From Paracoccaceae bacterium (GTDB lineage Bacteria > Pseudomonadota > Alphaproteobacteria > Rhodobacterales > Rhodobacteraceae): a DNA stretch of 5,261 nucleotides. Under the pieces are notes generated by a model. It ran no database searches. It had not been told where the DNA came from and was given only the letters and a program-made list of their open reading frames with translations. The translations under genes and the position numbers were made by a program. The stretch covers positions 1 through 5,261 of the forward strand of contig PXES01000078.1 of the NCBI GenBank assembly GCA_003564655.1, in the 5' to 3' direction. Positions 1-4,746 of the stretch are shown here, piece after piece (within the stretch, counting starts at the first letter, position 1; each line of letters opens with the position of its first letter).

Positions 1-534
1 ATAGCTTTCATTCCCGCCGATCTGCACCTGCGCGCCATCCGTCAGCGCCGCCCCATCGGCCCCCAGCCGCACCACCATGGTCGCCTTGCGCCCGCAATGG
101 CAGATGGTGCGCACCTCGCGCATCTCGTCCGCCAGCGCCAGCAACACCGCCGAGCCGGGAAAAAGCTGCCCGCGAAAATCCACCCGCAGCCCGTAGCACA
201 TGACCGGCAGGCCCAGATCATCGACCACGCGGGCAAGCTGCCAGACCTGCGCCTCGGTCAGGAACTGCGCCTCATCGACAAAGGCGCAGGCGACCGGCCC
301 CTCGGCCAGCCGCGCGGCAAGCATCGCGAACAGATCGTCGCCCGCATCGAACCCCTGCGCCGGGGCCGCGATCCCGATGCGCGAGGCGATGCGCCCTGCC
401 CCGGCCCGCGTGTCGAGTGCGGCAGTCATCAGATAGGGCACCATCCCGCGCTCGCGGTAGTTATGCGCGGCCTGCAACAGCACGGTCGATTTGCCGGCAT
501 TCATTGTCGAGTAGTGGAAATAGAGCTTCGCCAT
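1..534 (-). CDS. tdk: Thymidine kinase (type II), 3' end beyond the window
   Basis: Phosphorylates thymidine to dTMP with ATP in the cytoplasmic pyrimidine salvage pathway. Reading from the ATG at 534, 178 residues are visible and the frame is still open at base 1. Seen directly: the Walker A loop STMNAGKST at residues 9-17; VDEAQF at 86-91, whose Glu88 matches the catalytic base of the family; a YGLRVDFRGQLFPGS stretch typical of the substrate-binding lid; an IC-H-CGRKA zinc-ribbon half (CxC) about 30 residues before the edge; and the family's late IGGNESY motif right at the edge. Family members run about 190-205 residues, so only some 15-25 residues, including the second zinc-ligand pair, should be missing. 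A strong ribosome site, AAGGGG, lies just upstream (539-544) and supports this start. The gene is divergent from the ArsC-like gene, with 81 bases between the two starts. Confidence 0.96.
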   Translation of the reverse strand, partial: MAKLYFHYSTMNAGKSTVLLQAAHNYRERGMVPYLMTAALDTRAGAGRIASRIGIAAPAQGFDAGDDLFAMLAARLAEGPVACAFVDEAQFLTEAQVWQLARVVDDLGLPVMCYGLRVDFRGQLFPGSAVLLALADEMREVRTICHCGRKATMVVRLGADGAALTDGAQVQIGGNESY

Positions 535-615
535 GGCCCCCCTTAGCGCGATCCCGTGGCGTCTGGAAGTGTGGCGCGGGGTGGGCTACTGATACGGAAA
601 AACCGGAGCGTTCCC

Positions 616-939
616 ATGCAGATCACCCTCTACGGCCTCCCCAATTGCGACACTTGCCGCAAGGCGCTGAAAGCGCTGCCGGGGGCGCGGCTGCGCGATA
701 TCCGCGCCGAGCCGCTGACCGAGACAGAGCGCGCCGAGTTCCTGTCCGCCTTCGGGGACAAGCTGATCAACCGCGCCTCGACGACCTGGCGCGGGCTGGA
801 CGAGGAGGCACGCGCCGCACCACCCGAGGCGTTGCTGGCCGCGCATCCAACGCTGATGAAACGCCCGGTCATCCGGGCGGGCGAGACATTGCATCTTGGC
901 TGGAAGGCCGATGTCCAGCGCGCGCTGGGGCTCGGCTGA
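616..939 (+). CDS. ArsC/Spx/YffB-family thioredoxin-fold protein
   Basis: A 107-residue cytoplasmic protein of the ArsC-like reductase family. It opens with a beta strand and YGLPNCDTCRKA at residues 6-17, giving a CxxC pair (Cys11, Cys14) at the position of the family's active-site cysteine. It carries the INRASTTWRGL segment and the late KRPVI cis-proline motif, both typical of the YffB/Spx-like branch. Length fits that branch (about 105-120) and is shorter than classical ArsC (about 140). The ATG at 616 is preferred over an in-frame ATG at 556 because the homologous fold begins here and GGAG at 605-608 sits 7 bases upstream. Family members include arsenate reductases and regulators, but most YffB-like proteins have no proven substrate, and no arsenic-resistance genes are adjacent, so arsenate reduction should not be assumed. 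Its last codons enter the first of several stem-loops. Confidence 0.92.
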   Translation: MQITLYGLPNCDTCRKALKALPGARLRDIRAEPLTETERAEFLSAFGDKLINRASTTWRGLDEEARAAPPEALLAAHPTLMKRPVIRAGETLHLGWKADVQRALGLG

Positions 940-980
940 CAGACCGCCCTGCCCTGCGCCGCGCGGTCTGACGGTCAGCC
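934..980. repeat. Imperfect inverted repeat overlapping the ArsC-like stop codon
   Basis: GGCTGAC-AGACCGC (934-947) pairs with GCGGTCT-gacg-GTCAGCC (963-980). This gives two 7-bp stems separated by a 4-base bulge on the right arm, around a 15-base loop. The left arm includes the last Gly codon and the TGA stop. No T-run follows, so by itself it is not a canonical intrinsic terminator; it could protect the 3' end of the mRNA or assist termination. Confidence 0.6.
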
Positions 981-1007
981 CCGCGCACAGCCCGAGCCGC
1001 AGCCCTG

Positions 1008-1026
1008 CCCGCGCGAACAGCGCGGG
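1008..1026. repeat. Short perfect stem-loop between convergent genes
   Basis: CCCGCGC (1008-1014) and GCGCGGG (1020-1026) form a 7-bp perfect stem with a 5-base GAACA loop. It is the middle of three stem-loops between the convergent ArsC-like and cold-shock genes. No T-run follows on either strand. In DNA this GC-rich a short stem can occur by chance, so its function is uncertain. Confidence 0.45.
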
Positions 1027-1028
1027 TC

Positions 1029-1086
1029 GCGCCCTCGGGCCGTGCGGGGTGGGTGGCTGGGCACGGCCCGAGGGCGCTTTCGTCTT
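1029..1086 (+). terminator. Strong GC-rich terminator hairpin, possibly serving both strands
   Basis: A perfect 17-bp inverted repeat joins 1029-1045 and 1061-1077 (arm GCGCCCTCGGGCCGTGC) around a 15-base G/T-rich loop. On the plus strand it is followed by TTTCGTCTT, a modest T-rich tail, which suggests termination of transcription from the ArsC-like gene. On the minus strand no T-run follows, but the stem would still form in the cold-shock transcript arriving from the other side. The perfect length makes chance unlikely. The call as a terminator is an inference from position and tail. Confidence 0.72.
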
Positions 1087-1119
1087 CGCGGCCGCGACAG
1101 GTCGGCGGCGGATGCCGCG

Positions 1120-1326
1120 TTACAGCAGCTTCAAATCGCTGGCCGATTCGCGCCCGTCGCGCCCGGCACGCAGCTCGTAGGCGATCTTCTGGTCATCGGC
1201 GAGGCCGGTCAGCCCGGCGCGCTCGACCGCGGAAATATGCACGAACACGTCCTTGCCGCCCCCGTCCGGCGCGATGAATCCATAACCCTTGGTTGTATTG
1301 AACCATTTCACGGTGCCTGTCGGCAT
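1120..1326 (-). CDS. cspA: Cold-shock-domain protein (CspA family)
   Basis: A 68-residue single cold-shock domain, a cytoplasmic single-stranded nucleic-acid binder that melts RNA secondary structure and can act as an antiterminator. The start MPTGTVKWFN is typical. RNP1 is seen as KGYGFIAP at residues 13-20 and RNP2 as VFVHIS at 27-32, with the aromatic residues Trp8, Phe9, Tyr15, Phe17, Phe28 and His30 that stack on bases. Length matches the family (65-72). The ribosome site GAGGAG lies at 1334-1339, 7 bases before the ATG. The gene is divergent from the small membrane-protein gene, with about 209 bases between starts, leaving room for the long 5' leader common in this family. Membership is certain. 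Which paralogue it is, and whether it is cold-induced, cannot be read here, so the symbol is generic. Confidence 0.96.
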   Translation of the reverse strand: MPTGTVKWFNTTKGYGFIAPDGGGKDVFVHISAVERAGLTGLADDQKIAYELRAGRDGRESASDLKLL

Positions 1327-1535
1327 CGGTCGTCTCCTCAGTTCTCGCTTTCCCGGGCAGGATTGCCGCGGGGCCGTTCAGCCAGGTCTTCCGCTGCCGG
1401 CTGCGAAAACAGGGGCATCGTGGAAAGTCTGTCATCCCATGTCGAGACTGCCATAGCGGGGTTAAAACGCAAGAGCTTTGCGGGTAGAGAGGCAGGCGCG
1501 GGCGGTTTTCGCCCTGCAGGCCGAGGGGGGCGCAC
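1327..1535. other. Divergent intergenic region between the cold-shock and membrane-protein genes
   Basis: About 209 bases that must hold the promoter and 5' leader of the cold-shock gene (minus) and probably the promoter of the membrane-protein gene (plus). It holds the cold-shock gene's GAGGAG ribosome site at 1334-1339. An A/T-rich island around 1461-1468 (GTTAAAAC) stands out from the GC background and is the likeliest melting site, but I could not pair it with a convincing -35 box on either strand. A weak 5-bp stem (GGGCG/CGCCC, 1500-1514) precedes the membrane-protein ribosome site. No gene is seen. Confidence 0.5.
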
Positions 1536-1892
1536 ATGCGGAATGCAGCACTGACGCTGGGGCTGATCGGCGGGCTCTGGGGCATGGTCGTGGGCTTTTT
1601 CAGCTTCGGCTACACGGATCTGCTGATTCGCTACCCCGAGCTCGAGGAATTCACCGGGGGCGTGGCAAATATGGGGCTGATCCGCGCGATGAGCCTGATC
1701 GCGCCCGTGCTGGCCATTGCGGGCGCGGCGATGGCGCGGTCGTCCAACCTCCTCGGGGGGGCGTTGCTGCTGGTCTCGGGCGGGGGAATGTACCTGACCT
1801 TCGGCTTCGGCGTCTTCACCATGTTTCCCATTGTCATGTGCGCCCTTGCCGGCGTGCTGGCGCTTGCTGCCCGGCAGCCCGATCCGCATTGA
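1536..1892 (+). CDS. Small four-helix integral membrane protein of unknown function
   Basis: A 118-residue hydrophobic protein with about four predicted membrane segments by eye: residues 5-24 (Gly-rich, LIGGLWGMVVGFF), 46-66, 70-90 and 92-112. A charged stretch (YPELEEF, about 33-39) lies between the first two. Glycine-rich helices and the overall plan resemble small DUF4064-like membrane proteins, but I do not recognise a specific family and give no function. The start is well supported: a GAGGGGGG ribosome site at 1523-1530 ends 5 bases before the ATG. Another frame is open right across this gene and into the helicase, but the hydrophobic protein with its own ribosome site is the credible product. 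The gene is divergent from the cold-shock gene and co-directional with the helicase 215 bases downstream; co-transcription is possible but not shown. Confidence 0.85.
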   Translation: MRNAALTLGLIGGLWGMVVGFFSFGYTDLLIRYPELEEFTGGVANMGLIRAMSLIAPVLAIAGAAMARSSNLLGGALLLVSGGGMYLTFGFGVFTMFPIVMCALAGVLALAARQPDPH

Positions 1893-1895
1893 CGC

Positions 1896-1924
1896 TTGAC
1901 ATTCGCGCCCCCGCGCCCCATTTG
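1896..1924 (+). promoter_or_regulatory. Weak candidate sigma-70 promoter for the helicase gene
   Basis: A perfect TTGACA at 1896-1901, just after the membrane-protein stop, is followed 17 bases later by CATTTG, a poor -10 match. Alphaproteobacterial promoters often keep the TTGACA box with a degenerate -10, so this could start the helicase mRNA and would give a leader of about 180 bases. The poor -10 keeps confidence low. Confidence 0.3.
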
Positions 1925-2013
1925 CGAGCCACCCGCAGCCTGCCGCGTGAGCAGTCCTGTCGCTGCGGGCAGGGCATCCGGCCCGCCACAAGCTTCCCGA
2001 CATCACGCATGGG

Positions 2014-2040
2014 GGGCGGCACCTCTGAACAGGTGCCCCC
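2014..2040 (+). promoter_or_regulatory. Stem-loop in the helicase leader
   Basis: GGCACCT (2018-2024) and AGGTGCC (2031-2037) form a perfect 7-bp stem with a 6-base CTGAAC loop. GGG/CCC extends it across one bulged C (2014-2016 with 2038-2040) to about 10 bp. It lies 68 bases before the proposed TTG start. No T-run follows on the plus strand, so it is more likely a leader structure than an intrinsic terminator. Any role in regulating helicase translation or mRNA stability is inference. Confidence 0.45.
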
Positions 2041-2094
2041 AAACCGCCACCGGCATCCTGTCGGAGGCCTGACGCCTGCCGTGTTGCGGGCTGC

Positions 2095-2110
2095 GAGAGG
2101 ACAGAATTTG
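2095..2110 (+). promoter_or_regulatory. Ribosome binding site deciding a TTG start for the helicase
   Basis: GAGAGG at 2095-2100 is followed by a 7-base spacer and TTG at 2108. The next in-frame ATG (2123) would be 22 bases from this site, too far, and would cut into the N-terminal residues of the Q-motif region. TTG is therefore the better start. Confidence 0.65.
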
Positions 2111-3421
2111 ACCGATTTTTCCATGTTCGGGCTGCGGCCCGTGCTGATGGCGGGGCTCGAGGCGCAAGGCCTCGCCACGCCGACCCCCATCCAGTCGCGC
2201 GCCATCCCCTTGGTGATGGACGGGCGCGATCTGCTGGGGCTGGCCCAGACCGGCACCGGCAAGACGCTGGCCTTCGGCCTGCCGCTGATGCACGCGCTGC
2301 TGGGCGCGGGCCGCCCGGCGCCCAAGACCACGCAGGCGCTGATCCTTGCGCCGACGCGCGAGCTGGTCAACCAGATCGCCGAGACGCTGGGCGGCTTTGC
2401 CCGCAAGACGCCGCTGAAGGTGCAGCGCGTTGTGGGGGGCGCGGGGCTGAACCCGCAGATCCAGAAACTGGCCAAGGGCTGCGATATTCTGGTGGCCACC
2501 CCGGGGCGGCTGCTGGACCTCTTGGACCGGCGCGCGCTGACGCTCGATGCCACGCAGATGCTGGTGCTGGACGAGGCTGACCAGATGCTTGATCTGGGCT
2601 TCATCCACGCGCTGCGAAAGATCGCCGCACTGCTGCCGAAACAGCGTCAGACGCTGATGTTCTCGGCCACCATGTCGAAACAGATGAACGAGATCGCGAA
2701 TGCCTATCTCGACCGCCCCGAGCGGGTGCAGGTATCGCCGCCGGGCAAGCCTGCCGAGAAGATCGACCAGGCCGTGCATTTCGTCAGCCAGGGCGACAAG
2801 GCGCGGCTGCTCGAAGGGTATCTGAAGGACCACCCCGAGGATCTGGCGCTTGTATTCGCGCGCACCAAACACGGCGCGGACAAGCTGACGAAGCTGTTGA
2901 TCGGCTGGGGGGTCGAGGCCGGTGCGATCCACGGCAACAAGAGCCAGGGCCAGCGCGAACGCGCCCTGGCCGCGTTCCGCGACGGGCGGCTGAAGGTGCT
3001 GGGGGCGACCGATGTGGCCGCGCGCGGGATCGACATTCCCGATGTGCGCCATGTCTACAACTACGAGCTGCCCGAGGTGCCCGAGAATTACGTCCACCGC
3101 ATCGGGCGCACAGCGCGCGCAGGCGCGTCCGGCCGCGCAGTGGCCTTTTGCGCCCCCGCCGAGATGGGCGATCTGCGCGCCATCGAGCGGCTGATGAAGC
3201 GCGATCTGGCGGTGCTGGGCGGCACGCCCTGGCCCGATGATCTCGCTGGTCCTGCACGCGCCGCCGCCCGGCAGCGCAGTGGCGGGCGCGGTGGCGCGGG
3301 TCGCGGTGCAAGCGGCGCGCAGGCCAAGCCGCGCACAGGTGCGGGCCGCAAGCCGCGCGTCAAGGGACGCGGCGCGGGCAAGCCCGGCGGTGCGGGCGAT
3401 CGCTCTCGCCAGTCGGCCTGA
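2108..3421 (+). CDS. DEAD-box ATP-dependent RNA helicase
   Basis: A 437-residue cytoplasmic helicase that unwinds short RNA duplexes with ATP, in ribosome assembly or mRNA turnover. All family motifs are visible: Q-motif (FGL ... TPTPIQ, residues 7-29), motif I AQTGTGKT (46-53), Ia PTREL (82-86), GG (110-111), Ib TPGR (131-134), II DEAD (155-158), III SAT (186-188), IV LVFARTK (248-254), V ATDVAARGID (300-309), VI HRIGRTARAG (330-339). The catalytic core ends near residue 379. A tail of about 55 residues rich in Gly, Arg, Lys and Ala follows, with RGG-like GGRGGAGRG elements, typical of RNA-binding extensions in RhlE-like bacterial helicases. Start chosen at TTG 2108 because of GAGAGG at 2095-2100; ATG 2123 is the alternative. 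The frame is open upstream to 1478, but that stretch overlaps the membrane-protein gene. Assignment to a named subfamily (RhlE, DeaD, SrmB) is not safe by eye. It is convergent with rluA. Confidence 0.95.
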   Translation: MTDFSMFGLRPVLMAGLEAQGLATPTPIQSRAIPLVMDGRDLLGLAQTGTGKTLAFGLPLMHALLGAGRPAPKTTQALILAPTRELVNQIAETLGGFARKTPLKVQRVVGGAGLNPQIQKLAKGCDILVATPGRLLDLLDRRALTLDATQMLVLDEADQMLDLGFIHALRKIAALLPKQRQTLMFSATMSKQMNEIANAYLDRPERVQVSPPGKPAEKIDQAVHFVSQGDKARLLEGYLKDHPEDLALVFARTKHGADKLTKLLIGWGVEAGAIHGNKSQGQRERALAAFRDGRLKVLGATDVAARGIDIPDVRHVYNYELPEVPENYVHRIGRTARAGASGRAVAFCAPAEMGDLRAIERLMKRDLAVLGGTPWPDDLAGPARAAARQRSGGRGGAGRGASGAQAKPRTGAGRKPRVKGRGAGKPGGAGDRSRQSA

Positions 3422-3433
3422 GAGCGGTCAGGA

Positions 3434-3488
3434 CAAAGCGCCCGCGAGCGGAGCCCACCCACCCGCCCATGCCCCGCTCGCGGGCGCT
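3434..3488 (-). terminator. Terminator hairpin downstream of rluA
   Basis: A perfect 15-bp inverted repeat joins 3437-3451 and 3474-3488 (arm AGCGCCCGCGAGCGG) around a 22-base loop. Read on the minus strand it is followed by TTTGTCC, a short T-tract overlapping the stem's end, which suits termination of the rluA transcript. Read on the plus strand it lies only 15 bases past the helicase stop and could also end that transcript or stabilise its 3' end. The hairpin is certain by sequence; the role is inferred. Confidence 0.65.
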
Positions 3489-3508
3489 GGCACCCCTGCG
3501 GGGTGCCA
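3488..3508. terminator. Compact stem-loop next to the rluA stop codon
   Basis: TGGCACCCC and GGGGTGCCA form a perfect 9-bp stem (3488-3496 with 3500-3508) closed by a 3-base TGC loop. It abuts the preceding hairpin, sharing base 3488, and sits 5 bases beyond the rluA stop. No T-run follows on either strand. It probably acts together with its neighbour in separating the convergent helicase and rluA transcripts. Confidence 0.55.
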
Positions 3509-3513
3509 AGGGC

Positions 3514-4164
3514 TCAGAAAGGCAGCGGGGCGGTGATCGTCAGGCCGCGCCCGCCTTCGGGGTGGCGCAGCCGCAGGCTGTGGGCATGAAGCATCAGCCG
3601 TGGGTGGTCGCGCGCCGCCCCGGTCGCATAGAGCTGATCGCCCAGGATCGGGTGCCCCAGCGCCAGCATGTGCACGCGTAGCTGGTGGCTGCGCCCGGTC
3701 ACTGGCAGCAGCCGCATCCGCGCCCCTGTCTCCTCGCGCTTTATCACCTGCCAGTCGGTCTGCGCCGGGCGGCCCGTCGCATGGCACACCATCTGGCGCG
3801 GGCGATTGGGCCAGTCCACGGTCAGCGGCAGATCGACACGGCCCGAGCGCCCCTCGGGCACCCCGTGAACGCGGGCGACATAGGTCTTGCGGGTCTGGCG
3901 CTTCTCGAATTGCAGGCCGAGATGGCGCTGCGCATGGGGGGTGCGCGCAAAGACCATCACCCCCGAGGTGTCCAGATCCAGCCGATGCACCAGCAGGATT
4001 TCGGGGTAGGCCCCACGCAGCCGCGCGATCAGGCAATCGGCGCGGTCGGGCCCCTTGCCCGGCACTGACAGAAGCCCCGCAGGCTTGTCGACAAAGACAA
4101 GGGCCGCGTCCTCGTGCAGGATGCGGGGCGCCGTGTCGGGCGGGGTATAGACGAAGTCCGACAT
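3514..4164 (-). CDS. rluA: RluA-type dual-specificity rRNA/tRNA pseudouridine synthase
   Basis: A 216-residue cytoplasmic enzyme that isomerises uridine to pseudouridine. In E. coli, RluA modifies 23S rRNA position 746 and position 32 of several tRNAs. Seen: DKPAGLLSVPGKG (residues 26-38), the catalytic motif HRLDLDTSG (60-68) with Asp63 as nucleophile, VDLPLTVDWPNRP (110-122), VCHATGRPAQT (126-136), TGRSHQLRVHM (156-166) and GHPILGD (170-176). These blocks and the length closely match E. coli RluA (219 residues) as I recall it, rather than the longer RluC/RluD with S4 domains. The frame stays open upstream, but the N-terminus fits the ATG at 4164. An ATG at 4182 would add six residues (MGDARP). 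Neither start has a classical ribosome site, and GGA at 4183-4185 is too close to 4182. The stop is followed by tandem hairpins. Confidence 0.93.
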   Translation of the reverse strand: MSDFVYTPPDTAPRILHEDAALVFVDKPAGLLSVPGKGPDRADCLIARLRGAYPEILLVHRLDLDTSGVMVFARTPHAQRHLGLQFEKRQTRKTYVARVHGVPEGRSGRVDLPLTVDWPNRPRQMVCHATGRPAQTDWQVIKREETGARMRLLPVTGRSHQLRVHMLALGHPILGDQLYATGAARDHPRLMLHAHSLRLRHPEGGRGLTITAPLPF

Positions 4165-4182
4165 GGGCCGGGCATCGCCCAT
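4163..4182 (-). promoter_or_regulatory. Small inverted repeat spanning the two candidate rluA starts
   Basis: On the minus strand ATGGGC (4182-4177) can pair with GCCCAT (4168-4163), a 6-bp stem with an 8-base loop. It covers the alternative ATG at 4182 and the first bases of the chosen ATG at 4164. It could partly hide the start in the mRNA. It is short and GC-rich, so chance is a real alternative. Confidence 0.25.
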
Positions 4183-4278
4183 TCCACGCGGCTTGGCAAG
4201 TTGTCGCGGGCGCAAAGGGCTTTGTGCGCGCACGCTTTCGCGAGAAGCCGCCTTGCCCTGCCCGCCCGAAGACACTTC

Positions 4279-4746
4279 ATGCCCCGCCCGCTCACCGCCC
4301 TTGTCGCGCACGCCGCGCTCGCCACCCCCGCGATCAGCGGCAATCTGATCGACGCCCCCGACCCGGCCGTGATCGTGGATCTGGCGCGCGGCTACGGATC
4401 GGCACGGCTGGAGACCGATGCCCTCGGCGATCCGATGATCGCCGGGCGCATCGACGGCACGGGCTGCATGGCGCTTTTCTATGGCTGCACGGACGGCGCC
4501 GATTGCCGGGCGATCCAGGTCCTTGCCATCTGGGACAATCCGGGCGGGGTCACGCTCGAGAAGATCAATCAATGGAACCGGACATGGAATTACGGGCGTG
4601 CGTCGCTGGATGCGCAGGACGATCTGATCCTCGACGACATCGTCAATCTCGACGGCGGGGTGACTATACGCAATCTCGACGACAGCCTCGACTGGTGGCG
4701 CTTCATCATCGCGCAGTTCACCGACGAGATGGTCGAAGCACGTTAG
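4279..4746 (+). CDS. YbjN-domain-like protein, probably secreted to the periplasm
   Basis: A 155-residue protein. Residues 1-20 (MPRPLTALVAHAALATPAIS) form a short basic start and a moderately hydrophobic stretch rich in Ala and Leu, consistent with a weak signal peptide cut near residues 18-22; a His in the core makes this less than certain. The mature part has alternating strands and a WN-rich helix (INQWNRTWNYGRA, 96-108), then NLDGGVT (123-129) and LDDSLDWWRFII (133-144), a layout I recognise from the YbjN family common in Rhodobacteraceae. Two cysteines in FYGCTDGADC (70 and 76) could form a disulfide after export; a third is Cys63. YbjN proteins are linked to stress and motility phenotypes in enterobacteria, but the biochemical role is unknown. 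Start: ATG 4279 with a weak GAAG at 4268-4271. The stop overlaps that of the convergent gene. Confidence 0.85.
   Translation: MPRPLTALVAHAALATPAISGNLIDAPDPAVIVDLARGYGSARLETDALGDPMIAGRIDGTGCMALFYGCTDGADCRAIQVLAIWDNPGGVTLEKINQWNRTWNYGRASLDAQDDLILDDIVNLDGGVTIRNLDDSLDWWRFIIAQFTDEMVEAR

Noticed and set aside
97..546. A 149-residue open frame on the plus strand opposite tdk.
   Set aside because: The minus strand encodes an unmistakable thymidine kinase over the same bases; the plus product has no recognisable features.
535..615. Possible promoters in the tdk/ArsC-like divergent gap (for example TACTGAT near 587-593).
   Set aside because: No -35 box at a suitable distance could be identified on either strand.
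1478..2107. The helicase frame stays open upstream from an ATG at 1478, allowing a 647-residue protein.
   Set aside because: The extra 210 residues have no recognisable domain, are Arg/Ala/Gly-rich like antisense or off-frame GC-rich sequence, and overlap the better-supported membrane-protein gene. Lack of stops is common at this GC content.
2003..3097. A 364-residue open frame on the minus strand opposite the helicase.
   Set aside because: It is antisense to a gene with every DEAD-box motif and has a low-complexity His/Gln/Arg-rich composition typical of a shadow frame.
3841..3859. Inverted repeat GCCCGAG/CTCGGGC with a 5-base loop.
   Set aside because: It lies inside the rluA coding region and follows from GC-rich codons (EGRSGR); a 7-bp stem of this composition is expected by chance.
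4201..4230. Imperfect dyad around GCGCAAAG...CTTTGTGCGC between rluA and the YbjN-like gene.
   Set aside because: The arms are short and need a 2-base bulge. It might be an operator, but nothing else supports that.
4165..4572. Upstream extension of the rluA frame to 4572, adding 136 residues.
   Set aside because: It runs antisense through the YbjN-like gene, and RluA homologues start near the ATG at 4164.
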